Part shown: in pieces, positions 32,615 to 43,939 of the stretch | Numbering within the stretch: position 1 is the first letter of the stretch | Layout: the number at the start of each line of letters is the position of its first letter | NCBI RefSeq assembly: GCF_001693485.1 | Contig: NZ_MAXC01000001.1 | Coordinates: 248,001 to 312,000 of the forward strand | Reading direction: 5' to 3' | DNA: 64,000 nucleotides | From: Bradyrhizobium sp. LMTR 3 | GTDB taxonomy: Bacteria > Pseudomonadota > Alphaproteobacteria > Rhizobiales > Xanthobacteraceae | Made by a program: the position numbers and the translations under genes | Notes under the pieces: generated by a model | What the model saw: only the letters and a program-made list of their open reading frames with translations | The model's database searches: none | Told to the model about the DNA's origin: nothing

Positions 32615-34357
32615 TCACAGAAATGCTGGCACGGCATGCTGCAGCTCGGCAATTTCAGTGGTGAACTCCACCAACTGCGCCATGTTTGAGATGTCCGGAA
32701 TGTCCTTAAGTACGTTCGCCAGGTAAAATTCGCGGGCAACGAGATCCAGTTGATCGGCGAGCGAACCGCCGCAGGCCGATTGCGGGTCGCTTGAGAGCGC
32801 CCCGAATATCACTTCCGATACGATGATCGAACCGAGCAGCCCGAGTTGCAGGCCCTTCGTCTGTTGCATCGCCTCGAACAGGATGAAGAACGGCAGCGGC
32901 GGATCGTTTGAAAGAGTTTCGATGTCGTCATCAGTCAGGGCGCCGTATGCCCGCCCGGCACCCAGCCATTCGCGAAGCTCATTGACGCGGTAGTCGCGGT
33001 CCTCCAGCAGCCGCGACAGCGCGATGAAATTCGGTCTACGATTCCCGATCGCTGCAATCAGGGAGTCAACCGACCACATGCCCGCCAGTCCGGCGCCGAG
33101 CAGGTCCCGATAGAGCAGGCCGACCCGTTCCGTTTCGTCGAACGCCGGAAAGAACTGGTCGTTGCCAAGCCCGTAGCTGAGATGGGGCCCGATGCGGCGG
33201 CTGAAATTCGGCGTCGAACCGTTGATCTCGAAAAAGCGCGACCATTGCACCATCCACGTCTCGTCGAGCGGCATGTTGGCCGGGTCATTTACCGAGCTCT
33301 TTTCGAGCGTGTTGTTGAGGTCGTGGAGAGAGAGGTCGTTGATCTGGTACTCTGGTCGCACCATGGCGTGGCCGAAGCGGAATGCGCCATGCGAGAACTC
33401 CAGCGGTATTTCCCAATCGCCGATCGTGGCTTTCCTTGCGGGATCGGTGCGGTCGATGAACCGCGGGGCCGGACCGCGATAGCTTGCGTAAATCGCCGGA
33501 TGGAGCACTCGCCGCATCAGGTCGTTGCGGATGATGTTGTGATAGATCGCCTTCAACGCGCCGCGCGCGCACAGGAAGCGTTTGTAAGCGGCGCCGAACC
33601 GGCCGTTTGGCCCCGCATTGCCTTCATGGCGGCGGATGATGTCGATGAGCCCGTTGTGCAGCAGCGCGAACAGCGCGGTGAGCTGCGACATGACGGCATG
33701 ATCGTCGTTGCGCGGATCAGCGACCAATGCCTCGGTGAGGGCAGCGCGAACGCCGGCAATGCTGCGGTCGATTCCCGTCACATTCTCGGCCTGTGCGCGG
33801 GCGATGTCACGGAACGGGCAGCCGGTCGCGGGCTTGTTCTCCTTCCAGCGCATGCGGCCGAGCCGCAGCTTGGTGCGGCGGTCGTCATTCGGCGCGTCCA
33901 GCGCATAGATGTGCGGCGATCCGACCGGGCCGCTGCCATACAGCGTCTCCAGCCGAAGCGGAGTACGGCGGGCGTTTGTGGTGCCTCGACCAAGCCCGCC
34001 CGCCACCGAAAGCGGAATCGCCGAGTGAACCAGATCATGCGCAATGAACTGCAGCAGATAGGTATAGCCCGATGGGATGGAGGGATTTTCCCAATGTTCC
34101 AGCGATCGAACCTGATGTGACGGCCATTTTATGGCGGCATCCATTCGCCGAGACAGGCGATGCATCAATCCGCGAAGCTTTGCATGGTGTGACGGAGACT
34201 CGAGCGGATCGATACCGAAGGCGCGGAAGCGCTGCGACGGAGCGGGCGTGCCGAAGAAATGACGAAAGCCGGGAGGCGTTGCCGACGAAATAGAGGCGCG
34301 CGTATCGAGCTCTGAAGTTCGGAACGAGGATGCGTCGGCGACCTTCTGCACAACCAT
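32615..34357 (-). CDS. Animal-type haem peroxidase homologue
   Basis: This 580-aa protein belongs to the peroxidase-cyclooxygenase superfamily. The distal site reads YLLQFIAHDLVHS (Gln103, His107). The catalytic Arg lies in ADPRNDDHAV (Arg216), followed by FALLHNGLIDIIRRHEG. The proximal His is in GAFRFGHAMV (His330). The residue before the distal His is Ala106, where mammalian enzymes have the Asp that forms a haem ester; the second ester Glu is Asp219. The haem is thus probably bound less covalently. There is no signal peptide. It sits upstream of the 136-aa gene. Such bacterial enzymes oxidise halides, phenols or lipids; the substrate is unknown. Confidence 0.88.
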   Translation of the reverse strand: MVVQKVADASSFRTSELDTRASISSATPPGFRHFFGTPAPSQRFRAFGIDPLESPSHHAKLRGLMHRLSRRMDAAIKWPSHQVRSLEHWENPSIPSGYTYLLQFIAHDLVHSAIPLSVAGGLGRGTTNARRTPLRLETLYGSGPVGSPHIYALDAPNDDRRTKLRLGRMRWKENKPATGCPFRDIARAQAENVTGIDRSIAGVRAALTEALVADPRNDDHAVMSQLTALFALLHNGLIDIIRRHEGNAGPNGRFGAAYKRFLCARGALKAIYHNIIRNDLMRRVLHPAIYASYRGPAPRFIDRTDPARKATIGDWEIPLEFSHGAFRFGHAMVRPEYQINDLSLHDLNNTLEKSSVNDPANMPLDETWMVQWSRFFEINGSTPNFSRRIGPHLSYGLGNDQFFPAFDETERVGLLYRDLLGAGLAGMWSVDSLIAAIGNRRPNFIALSRLLEDRDYRVNELREWLGAGRAYGALTDDDIETLSNDPPLPFFILFEAMQQTKGLQLGLLGSIIVSEVIFGALSSDPQSACGGSLADQLDLVAREFYLANVLKDIPDISNMAQLVEFTTEIAELQHAVPAFL

Positions 34358-34402
34358 CAGAACTGCTCTCGCTTGATCAATTCGGCGAGATTGGAAAGAA
34401 AG

Positions 34403-34432
34403 TCGTGAAATAATCGTGAGTTAAATCGTTAG
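34403..34432. promoter_or_regulatory. Phased TCGTGA direct repeats upstream of the peroxidase gene
   Basis: Reading the plus strand, TCGTGAA (34403-34409), TCGTGAG (34414-34420) and TCGTTAG (34426-34432) follow one another at 11- and 12-bp intervals, about 46 to 75 bp before the peroxidase ATG. Heptamer repeats at 11-bp phase are the kind of site bound by SARP/BTAD regulators. A similar pair, TCGTGAG (28634-28640) and CCGTGAG (28645-28651), lies at the YcaO start, though it overlaps the ribosome binding site and start codon there. The rest of the gap 34358-34764 shows no convincing gene. Confidence 0.4.
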
Positions 34433-34764
34433 AACCTGTGGACATCTGTGGACATCTTTTGGTCATTCTTCGGGCCGCTCACGCCTGTTTCACGATTGGT
34501 GACGCGGCGGCATGACCATCACGTAGTAGCGGCTGGCATAGCAGCGCGTGTGAAGCTGATTGAGGCAGCATCCTCGGCGCGCTATTTCGGCCAATGCTCG
34601 CGGTGATGATTGTCGTATCAGGAGCGGTGTGCGCGGCCGCGATCGATACCTGGATCAAGGCACGCAAGTGAGGGCAAGCCCGCGTGATGTTTGCGAAACG
34701 TTGCCTTGGACCGGCATTCCGGATAGCCATGGCATATACTTCCCGCTTGAGGCGCTTTCCTTCC

Positions 34765-35640
34765 ATGGCTGACTTCCACGGCGTCTTTCCCTATCTCGTG
34801 TCACCGATCGATGCTTCCGGCGAAATTCGCACCGAGGTGCTGGGCCGATTGTGCGACGACCTCATCAAGGCGGGCGTGCATGGGCTGACGCCGCTAGGAT
34901 CGACTGGTGAGTTCGCCTATCTCAACCGGGCGCAGCGCGCGACCGTGGTGCAGGCCACGATCGAAGCCGCTGACGGACGCGTGCCGGTGATCGCCGGCGT
35001 CGCCTCGACATCGACGGCGGATGCGGTGGCTCAGGCAAGAGCGTATCAGAAGCTCGGCGCCGTCGGCATTCTCGCGATCATGGAGGCGTATTTTCCGGTC
35101 GCCGACGCGCAGGTCGAATCCTATTTCCGCGCCATTGCCGACGCGGTCGACATTCCAGTCGTGATATACACCAATCCGCAATTCCAGCGCTCCGATCTCA
35201 CGCTCGACGTGATCGCGCGGCTCGCGACCCATCCGCGCATCGGCTACATCAAGGACGCCTCAACCAATACCGGCCGGCTGCTGTCGATCATGAATCGCTG
35301 TGGAGAGGCGATCCACGTGTTCTCCGCATCCGCCCACATCCCAGCGGCGGTGATGCTGATCGGTGGGGTGGGCTGGATGGCCGGTCCTGCCTGCATCATC
35401 CCGCGGCAGAGCGTCGAGCTCTACAATCTCTGCAGGGCGGCGCGCTGGGATGAGGCGATGGCGCTGCAGCGCAAGCTGTGGCGCATCAACGAAGCTTTTG
35501 CGCGGTTCAACCTGGCCGCCTGCATCAAGGCCGGCCTCGACATCCAGGGTTACGCGGTCGGCGATCCCATCCCGCCGCAGGCGGCGCTGACGGCCGAGCA
35601 GCGCAAGGTGGTCGAGGCGGCGCTGCGCGACCTAGGATAA
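34765..35640 (+). CDS. Dihydrodipicolinate synthase/N-acetylneuraminate lyase family protein
   Basis: This 291-aa TIM-barrel class I aldolase has the phosphate/carboxylate-binding [28 protein letters not shown], the catalytic Tyr segment VVIYTNPQF and the Schiff-base Lys in GYIKDAST. Members condense or cleave pyruvate and an aldehyde. It has no lysine-biosynthesis neighbours and is not obviously housekeeping dapA; a catabolic 2-keto-3-deoxy acid or hydroxy acid lyase is more likely. I chose ATG 34765 because it gives the family length; in-frame starts at 34729 and 34684 would add unrelated N-terminal residues. Confidence 0.85.
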   Translation: MADFHGVFPYLVSPIDASGEIRTEVLGRLCDDLIKAGVHGLTPLGSTGEFAYLNRAQRATVVQATIEAADGRVPVIAGVASTSTADAVAQARAYQKLGAVGILAIMEAYFPVADAQVESYFRAIADAVDIPVVIYTNPQFQRSDLTLDVIARLATHPRIGYIKDASTNTGRLLSIMNRCGEAIHVFSASAHIPAAVMLIGGVGWMAGPACIIPRQSVELYNLCRAARWDEAMALQRKLWRINEAFARFNLAACIKAGLDIQGYAVGDPIPPQAALTAEQRKVVEAALRDLG

Positions 35641-35659
35641 GCGCAGCCTGCGATATCTT

Positions 35660-35747
35660 GTAGGGTGGGCAAAGGCGCGTAGCGCCGTGCCCACCGTCAA
35701 GCGCACCGTCGCGAATGGTGGGCGCGCTTCGCTTTGCCCACCCTACA
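35660..35747. repeat. GTAGGGTGGGCAAAG inverted repeat element
   Basis: The ends are GTAGGGTGGGCAAAG (from 35660) and CTTTGCCCACCCTAC (to 35747), a perfect 15-bp inverted repeat. Internal GGCGC and TGGTGGGC / GTGCCCACC segments also pair. This family is widespread between genes of proteobacteria. Here it lies between two converging genes and can form a long hairpin in either transcript. Confidence 0.75.
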
Positions 35748-35760
35748 ATTTCCGGCGTGC

Positions 35761-37602
<1,842 letters not shown>

Positions 37603-37933
37603 CTCGCAACTCCGGACGCCCTGTCGCAGGAAGCCGCATCGGGACCTTTGCCTGATGGCCGTGCCAGGCGCCCGATCAGGACCGGCAGCGCAATGACGGA
37701 CTACGGCTTTAGAACAATTAGAACGGCAGGATTTGGTTTCAAGCGCAGGCAGCGCTGCTTGCGCGACAAACCGTCATGCATAAATCACGTCAACCGGTCG
37801 ATTTTTGCCGTATGATTAAGTCTCTGAAAGTTCAGAAACTTTAGTCCGGCAAGGACGTTTGGTGGGTGTGATGCCCGGCCTGCTTACCTTCCGCATCGCG
37901 CTTTGCGCGATATCGATATCAAGTGAGTGATCG
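37603..37933. promoter_or_regulatory. Divergent ftsH/htrA promoter region with inverted repeat
   Basis: The 331-bp gap between the ftsH-like and htrA-like genes has no gene. A perfect inverted repeat, AAAGTT (37827-37832) and AACTTT (37837-37842) with a four-base loop, extends imperfectly to CTGAAAGTTCAGAAACTTTAG. It lies 92 bp before the htrA start. A common stress regulator of the two proteases is plausible. I do not see an unambiguous heat-shock sigma promoter. Confidence 0.35.
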
Positions 37934-39034
37934 ATGAATCGTCGCTTCGCGCTGTCATTAGCCGCCATCGCAGCCGTACTGGTGGCGCTTACCCTCTCCA
38001 ATATCCGCTACAGCCCGTGGACCAATACCACCGCCCGAACCGTCGACCAGCGTGGGCCGCTGTCTGATGCCGAGCGTGCGAACATCGAGTTGTTCGAGCG
38101 GGTCTCGCCGTCTGTCGTGCAGGTTGCGGCGCGCTCCGCCATGGCTAATCCCTTTGAAGAAGAGGAGGACCCGGCAACCTCGGGCCCGGCAGCCTCCGGC
38201 ACTGGCTTTGTCTGGGACAGTAGCGGTCATGTGGTCACCAACAATCACGTCGTGCAAAATGGCCGCGAGGTGGCCGTTCGCTTCGCCTCAGGCGAGGTGG
38301 CCCAAGCTTCAATCGTCGGCGTTGCACCGAACTACGATCTGGCGGTGCTGCGGATCAGGAATCCGCGCCAGCTACCGCCGCCGGTGGCGCTCGGCAGTTC
38401 CAACGACCTCAAGGTAGGCCAAATTGCATTTGCGATCGGCAACCCATTCGGACTAGATCAATCGCTGACGAGCGGAATCATCAGCGCGCTCAAGCGGCGG
38501 CTGCCGACCAGCAGCGGTCGCGAGATCGCCAACGTGATCCAGACCGACACCGCGATCAATCCCGGCAATTCCGGTGGCCCCCTTTTGGACTCGGCGGGGC
38601 GGTTGATCGGCGTCAACACGGCCATCATCTCGCCCTCCGGCTCCAGCGCCGGTATCGGCTTTGCCATTCCGGCCGATATCGTCAATCGTATCGTGCCCGA
38701 ACTCATCAAGAATGGTCGGGTACCGACCCCGGGAATCGGCATCGTCGCCGCCGGCGAAGCCGTTGCGACGCGCATGGGCGTCGAAGGGGTGATCGTCGTG
38801 CGTACCGCGCCCGGAAGTCCGGCCGAACGGGCTGGCATCCGTGGCGTCGATTTCAACTCGGGCGCGCTCGGCGACGTGATCGTTCAAGCCGATGGTAAGC
38901 CGGTTCACCGGCTCTCCGACCTGACCGACCAGATCGAGCAGGTCGGCGCAGGCAAAAGCGTCCGCATCACGTTGAAACGCGGTTCGGAAACGCGCGATGT
39001 CAACGTCGATATCGTGGATATCGGCCGCGGCTAA
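37934..39034 (+). CDS. HtrA/DegP-type trypsin-like serine protease with one PDZ
   Basis: This 366-aa protein has an N-terminal hydrophobic segment (FALSLAAIAAVLVALTLSNI) acting as signal or anchor. The protease domain has the catalytic triad His105 (VVTNNHVV), Asp135 (NYDLAVLRI) and Ser213 (NPGNSGGPLL). One PDZ domain follows (about 260-365, with APGSPAERAGIRGVDFNSGALGDVIVQADGKPVH). It is the DegS/HhoA-like single-PDZ layout acting in the periplasm on misfolded proteins. It is divergent from the FtsH-type protease gene, pairing inner-membrane and periplasmic quality control. Confidence 0.92.
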   Translation: MNRRFALSLAAIAAVLVALTLSNIRYSPWTNTTARTVDQRGPLSDAERANIELFERVSPSVVQVAARSAMANPFEEEEDPATSGPAASGTGFVWDSSGHVVTNNHVVQNGREVAVRFASGEVAQASIVGVAPNYDLAVLRIRNPRQLPPPVALGSSNDLKVGQIAFAIGNPFGLDQSLTSGIISALKRRLPTSSGREIANVIQTDTAINPGNSGGPLLDSAGRLIGVNTAIISPSGSSAGIGFAIPADIVNRIVPELIKNGRVPTPGIGIVAAGEAVATRMGVEGVIVVRTAPGSPAERAGIRGVDFNSGALGDVIVQADGKPVHRLSDLTDQIEQVGAGKSVRITLKRGSETRDVNVDIVDIGRG

Positions 39035-39179
39035 TGGTCCCCTCTGAAGGCAGAATCGTACCCCGCTGCGGTGCTTGCGCACGCAGCGCCGGCTCTCTTG
39101 TTGCAGCGGGCTGAATAGTTGTCTTGCGGCGAAAAACCGCTAAAACCCCGCTCAATCCGAACAAGCTAAGGACAAACTG

Positions 39180-41504
39180 ATGAACATTCTTCCCGGCAAT
39201 ATGCGTTTCGGTGCGGGCCAGCCGGTCAAGCGTTTGGAAGACCAGAGACTGCTCACCGGGAAGGGGCAGTTCATCGACGACAAGCCCGACGAGGGCGCCC
39301 TGTGGCTCTACGTGCTGCGCTCGCCCCATGCCCACGCCAAAATCGTCTCGATCGATACGACTGATGCCGCCGGGATGCCGGGCGTCCACGCGATCTATAC
39401 CGGCACCGAGCTGATCAAGGACGATGTCGGCACCATTCCGACGCTTGCGATCTTCAAGCGGCCCGATGGATCGCCGATGACGGTACCGCCGCGCCGTCTG
39501 CTCGCGCATGAAATCGTGAGGTATGCCGGCGAAGCTGTGGCCGCCGTGGTTGCGACGTCGCGCGTGCTGGCGCAGACCGCGGCCGAAGCGATTGTGGTCG
39601 ATTACGAGGTGCTGCCCTCGGTGGTCGACCCTGTCGAGGCGGTGAAGCCCGGCGCACCCGTCGTATGGCCCGAGGCGCCGGACAACGTCGTGGCTGCCAT
39701 GAGCTACGGCGATGCCGCCAAGGTCGAGGAAGCCTTTGCCAAGGCTGCGCATGTGGTCTCGCTCGACCTGGTCAGCCAGCGGCTGGTGCCCTCCGCCATG
39801 GAGCCTCGCTCGACGATTGCCGAGATCGAGAAGAAGACCGGCCGATTGATCCTGCACGTGCAGTCGCAAACGCCGGGCTCGACCCGGGACTTGCTCGCGG
39901 AATCCATTCTGAAGCGGCCGAAGGACAGCGTCCGCGTGCTGGTCGGCGACATCGGCGGCGGCTTCGGCCAGAAGACCAGCCTCTATCCCGAGGACGGCAT
40001 CGTTGCTTACGCCGCGACCAAGCTGAACAAGAAGATCCGCTGGCGCGGCGACCGCACCGACGAGTTCGTCGGCGGCACCCATGGCCGCGACCTTACCTCG
40101 ACCGGCGAATTCGCGCTCGACGCCAAGGGCCGCGTGCTCGCTTACCGCGTGCGTTCGATCGGAGGCACCGGCGCGTACTCGTCGGGGACCGCGAATATCA
40201 TTCCGCTGGTGCTCGGGCCCTTCGTGCAGACCGGCGTCTACGATCTGCCGCTGGTGCATTTCGAAGTGAAATCGGTGATGACCCACACCGCACCGGTCGG
40301 CGCCTATCGCGGCGCCGGGCGGCCGGAAGCGGTGTTCATCGTCGAGCGGCTGATGGATGCCGCCGCGCGTCAGATCGGAATCGACCCGCGTACCATCCGC
40401 AAGCTGAACTACATCAAGCCGGCGCAACTGCCCTACACCAATGCGGTCGGGCAGGTGTACGACTCCGGCGCCTTCGCGCACATGCTGTCGCGCGCCTCCG
40501 AGCTTTCGGACTGGGACGGCTTTAACGCGCGCAGGAAGGCGGCGAAGAAGAAGGGCCTGCTCTACGGTCGCGGCCTTACCAGCTATATCGAATGGACTGG
40601 CGGGCGCGCGCATACCGAAAAGGTCAGCCTGCACGCGACCGCGGAAGGCCGCATTATCCTGCATTCCGGCACCATGGCGATGGGGCAGGGCCTGCAGACC
40701 ACCTACAGCCAGATGGTGTCGAATACGCTCGGAATTCCCATGGACAAGATCGACGTCGTGCAGGGCGATACCGATCTCGCCACCGGCTTCGGCAGCGTCG
40801 GTTCGCGCTCGCTGTTTGTCGGCGGCACGGCAGTTGCGGTTTCGACGAACGACATGATCCAGAAGGCGCGCGAGAAGGCCTCGAACGTGCTGGAAACGTC
40901 CATCGAGGATATCGAATACCGCGACGGCTGGCTGACGGTGGTCGGCACCGACAAGCGCATCGGCCTGTTCGAGATCGCGAAGAACGAAGATGGCGCGCGG
41001 CTCTCCGTCGATTCCGAAGGCGAAGTCGACGGCCCGAGCTGGCCGAACGGCACTCACATTTGCGAAGTCGAGATCGATCCGGAAACCGGCGTCAGCAAGG
41101 TGGTGCGTTACACCACGGTGGACGACGTCGGCATTGCCGTCAACCCGATGCTGGTGACCGGCCAGGTGCACGGCGGCGTCGCCCAAGGCATCGGGCAGGC
41201 GCTCTATGAGGGCGTCGCCTACAGCGAGGAAGGGCAGCTATTGACCGCGAGTTACCAGGACTACTGCGTGCCGCGCGCCGACGACATTCCGCCGATCGCG
41301 GTGGCGCTGGATGATTCCGCGCCGTGCCGTACCAACCCGCTCGGCGCCAAGGGCTGCGGCGAATCCGGCGCCATCGGCGGCCCGCCCTGCGTCACCAACG
41401 GCGTGATGGATGCATTGAGCGAGCTCGGCATCAAGCAGCTCAACACGCCGCTGACGCCGGCGAAGGTCTGGCAGGCGATAAGGGATGCGAGGGCGGCGGG
41501 TTAA
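39180..41504 (+). CDS. Xanthine dehydrogenase family molybdopterin-binding subunit (CoxL form II-like)
   Basis: This 774-aa large subunit of a molybdenum hydroxylase has [22 protein letters not shown] at the N-terminus, the molybdopterin motif [14 protein letters not shown], the form II signature AYRGAGRPE and the catalytic Glu segment [13 protein letters not shown]. It lacks the AYRCSFR loop of true CO dehydrogenases. Such enzymes hydroxylate aldehydes or heteroaromatics. The FAD and [2Fe-2S] subunits are not beside it, so it is an orphan here. AGGA lies eight bases before the ATG. Confidence 0.9.
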   Translation: MNILPGNMRFGAGQPVKRLEDQRLLTGKGQFIDDKPDEGALWLYVLRSPHAHAKIVSIDTTDAAGMPGVHAIYTGTELIKDDVGTIPTLAIFKRPDGSPMTVPPRRLLAHEIVRYAGEAVAAVVATSRVLAQTAAEAIVVDYEVLPSVVDPVEAVKPGAPVVWPEAPDNVVAAMSYGDAAKVEEAFAKAAHVVSLDLVSQRLVPSAMEPRSTIAEIEKKTGRLILHVQSQTPGSTRDLLAESILKRPKDSVRVLVGDIGGGFGQKTSLYPEDGIVAYAATKLNKKIRWRGDRTDEFVGGTHGRDLTSTGEFALDAKGRVLAYRVRSIGGTGAYSSGTANIIPLVLGPFVQTGVYDLPLVHFEVKSVMTHTAPVGAYRGAGRPEAVFIVERLMDAAARQIGIDPRTIRKLNYIKPAQLPYTNAVGQVYDSGAFAHMLSRASELSDWDGFNARRKAAKKKGLLYGRGLTSYIEWTGGRAHTEKVSLHATAEGRIILHSGTMAMGQGLQTTYSQMVSNTLGIPMDKIDVVQGDTDLATGFGSVGSRSLFVGGTAVAVSTNDMIQKAREKASNVLETSIEDIEYRDGWLTVVGTDKRIGLFEIAKNEDGARLSVDSEGEVDGPSWPNGTHICEVEIDPETGVSKVVRYTTVDDVGIAVNPMLVTGQVHGGVAQGIGQALYEGVAYSEEGQLLTASYQDYCVPRADDIPPIAVALDDSAPCRTNPLGAKGCGESGAIGGPPCVTNGVMDALSELGIKQLNTPLTPAKVWQAIRDARAAG

Positions 41505-41521
41505 AGATCGCGCGTTCTTCT

Positions 41522-41669
41522 TACCCTCCCCTGGAGGGGGAGGGTCGACGCGAAGCGGCGGGGTGGGGTGACGGTCTCTCCACATCCAACAGTGCCCGAG
41601 TGGAGAGATCACCCCGCCCCGTCACGCATCTTGCGATGCGTGCCGACCCTCCCCCTCCAGGGGAGGGTA
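41522..41669. repeat. Intergenic repeat with perfect 26-bp inverted ends
   Basis: Arms 41522-41547 and 41644-41669 are perfect inverted repeats (start TACCCTCCCCTGGAGGGGGA), and each arm can itself fold. The interior has GGGGTGGGGTGACGG and GCCCGAGTGGAGAGA, the latter shared with the element at 9630-9747. It lies between the converging molybdenum-hydroxylase and acyl-CoA dehydrogenase genes and probably also ends transcription from both sides. Confidence 0.75.
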
Positions 41670-41676
41670 TTCGTGC

Positions 41677-42873
41677 CTACAGCCCCAATACCATCTTCGC
41701 GACGATATCGCGCTGGATCTCCGACGAGCCGCCGAAGATCGTGTACGCCCGGCCGTTCAGATATTCCGGAACGACGGGCAGCAACTCCTCGGGGATTCCC
41801 GACGCCTCGTTGAGCCGGTACAGCGGCCGCATTGGCTCGACATAGAGCCCGTCATTGCCGGTCACGTCGACGCCGAGCCGCGTCACCGCCTGGCGGATTT
41901 CGCTGACGCGCAGTTTTAACAGCGACGACACCGCGCCGGGATTTTGCCCGGTCTGCAGGGCCGACAGCACGCGCAATTCCGTCATCTCGAGCGCGTCGAT
42001 ATCGACCTCGATCTCCGACATCCGCACCGCGATGTCGGGATCGTCGATGGCGCGGCCGGTCGCGTCAGATTCGGCAAGCTCGGAAACCGTTTTCAGCGCA
42101 TCGCGCAACTTGGCCGAGGCGATGCCGGAGCCGCGCTCGAACTCGAGCAGATACTTGCCGTAGGTCCAGCCCTTGCCTTCCTCGCCGACCCGGTTGGCGA
42201 CGGGCACGCGCACGTCGTCGAAAAACACCTGGTTGACTTCGTGGTCTCCGCCGATGGTCAGGATCGGCCGCGTCGTAATGCCCGGGGTCTTCATGTCGAT
42301 CAGGATGAAGGAGATGCCGTCCTGCTGCCGCTCGGTCTCGTTGGTGCGCACCAGCGCGAACATCCGGTTGGCGTGGTGGGCGTGCGTGGTCCAGATCTTG
42401 GTGCCGTTGATGACGTAGTCGTCGCCGTCGCGCAGGGCGCGGGTCTTCAGCGAAGCGAGGTCGGAGCCGGAGCCCGGCTCGGAATAGCCCTGGCACCAGT
42501 AATCCTCGCCCGAGAGAATCCGCGGCAGATAAAAATTCTTCTGCTCGGGCGAGCCGAAGCCGATGATGACCGGGCCGACCATCTTGACGCCCATCACGTT
42601 CACATTGGGCACGCCGGCGCGGGCGCATTCGGCCTCAAAAATCCAGCGTTGCGCCGGCGTCCAGCCCGGCCCGCCATGGTCCACCGGCCAGCCCGGCGCG
42701 CCCCAACCCTTCCTGTGCAGCGCGCGCTGCCAGGCCATGCCGATATCAGGATCGGAGAACACCGAGGGCGTCAGCGCGGTGGCGCGCTTCATCTCCGGCG
42801 TAAGGTTGGCCGCGATGAAGTCGCGCACTTCCTGTTCGAAGGCGCGCTCCTCGGCGCTGAAGGTGAGATCCAT
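41677..42873 (-). CDS. Acyl-CoA dehydrogenase (FadE-type, about 400 aa)
   Basis: This 398-aa enzyme starts [20 protein letters not shown] and has [17 protein letters not shown] and [16 protein letters not shown] FAD/substrate motifs ([19 protein letters not shown]). The end is [20 protein letters not shown], without a Glu at the usual C-terminal base position. Members with this ending often form heterotetramers with a second, shorter dehydrogenase. The immediate upstream gene is such a partner but is broken. The ATG at 42873 has AAAGGA upstream; a longer in-frame extension upstream overlaps the partner and is spurious. Confidence 0.88.
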   Translation of the reverse strand: MDLTFSAEERAFEQEVRDFIAANLTPEMKRATALTPSVFSDPDIGMAWQRALHRKGWGAPGWPVDHGGPGWTPAQRWIFEAECARAGVPNVNVMGVKMVGPVIIGFGSPEQKNFYLPRILSGEDYWCQGYSEPGSGSDLASLKTRALRDGDDYVINGTKIWTTHAHHANRMFALVRTNETERQQDGISFILIDMKTPGITTRPILTIGGDHEVNQVFFDDVRVPVANRVGEEGKGWTYGKYLLEFERGSGIASAKLRDALKTVSELAESDATGRAIDDPDIAVRMSEIEVDIDALEMTELRVLSALQTGQNPGAVSSLLKLRVSEIRQAVTRLGVDVTGNDGLYVEPMRPLYRLNEASGIPEELLPVVPEYLNGRAYTIFGGSSEIQRDIVAKMVLGL

Positions 42874-42886
42874 GGGTATGTTCCTT

Positions 42887-43919
42887 TCAGGCCTCAACGC
42901 CACGGCCACCGAGGGCGGCGTGACGGCGATAATGATGGGCGCTGCCGCCGAACAGCGTCTCGAAGGCGAGCAGCCGCTTGAAGTAGGAGCCGATGTCCAG
43001 CTCTTCGGTAACGCCCATCGCGCCGTGAAGCTGCACCGATTGTTCGGCAACGAAGCGCGCGCATTTACCGATCTTGGCTTTGGCGCCCGAGGCAGCGCGG
43101 CTGCGCGCGACCGGTTCGGCATCGGCCATCAGTGCTGCGCGCAGAGCCATCGAGCGCGCCTCGTCGCATTGCATCGCCATGTCGGCGAGGCGATGGCGGA
43201 TCACCTGGTTGGCAGAGAGCGGCCGGCCGAACTGCTTTCGCATCTTCGTGTATTCCAGTGTCTGGTCGAGCAGCGTCTGCATGATGCCGACGGCCTCGGC
43301 ACCGAGCGCAGCCATGGCCGCCGCCACCCAGCCGCGGGAAATCATGTGAGGTGAGGCCGGCCGCACCTTGCGGCACCATGAACAAGCCGATCTTGCCGCC
43401 ATCGATGCGCGCCGAGACGATGATATGCCCAGCGGCGTTGCCGTCGAGCACGGCGGTCTTCTGTCCGTCGATACGCCAGCCGTCAGATGTTCTCTTCGCT
43501 GTCGTAGCCACCTTGGCGAGATCGTAGCGCGCCTGTCGTTCGGAATGCGCGAATGCCAGAATCAGTGAACCATCGGCAATTTTCGGCAATAGCGCCTGCT
43601 TCTGCGTTTCCGTGCCGCACTCCGAGATCAGCGAAGCGCCGATGACGACGGTGGAGAGATAAGGTTCGGAGACAAGGCCGCGCCCGAACGCTTCCATCAG
43701 GATACCGATCTCGATCGCGCCGCCACCGAGGCCGCCATGGGCCTCCGGGATCGGCAGCGCCAGCCAGCCGAGATCGGCGAACTGCTTCCAGATATCCATG
43801 CTGAAGCCGAGCGGGTCGTTCGCGATGCTGCGGCGGTGATCGGCGGTGTAAGTCTCCTTGACGAAGCGGTCGACACTCTCGCGCAGCAATCGCTGCTCGT
43901 CGCTTAAAGTGAGGTCCAT
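42887..43919 (-). pseudogene. Acyl-CoA dehydrogenase partner, disrupted by deletion and frameshift
   Basis: The first frame reads MDLTLSDEQRLLRESVDRFV through LIGLFMVPQGAAGLTSHD-like sequence, ending normally recognisable sequence near 43345. The gene then continues in another frame from RGWVAAAMAALGAEAVGIMQ through TRKQFG-type KMRKQFGRPLSANQVIRHR to LHGAMGVTEELDIGSYFKRL. The beta-domain segment that normally joins the two (a roughly 40-residue stretch around the second FAD strand) is missing. The region is 1033 bp, about 100 to 130 bp shorter than a normal gene. The remaining codons look well kept, so the loss is recent, or there is a sequencing/assembly error. Confidence 0.8.
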
Positions 43920-43939
43920 CGGATTGTTTTGCCTTTTTC

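Noticed and set aside
34594..34671. A 25-codon hydrophobic mini-protein (starts MLAVMIVVSGAVCAAAIDTW).
   Set aside because: It could be a small membrane peptide but has no ribosome binding site and no conserved context, so it is not listed as a gene.
39000..41186. A 728-codon open frame on the minus strand.
   Set aside because: It lies antisense to the well-supported molybdenum hydroxylase and htrA genes; its composition (Arg/His-rich, no motif) is typical of a shadow frame in GC-rich DNA.
42874..43122. N-terminal extension of the acyl-CoA dehydrogenase to 481 aa.
   Set aside because: It overlaps the other dehydrogenase gene in a wrong frame; the standard [10 protein letters not shown] start is at 42873.
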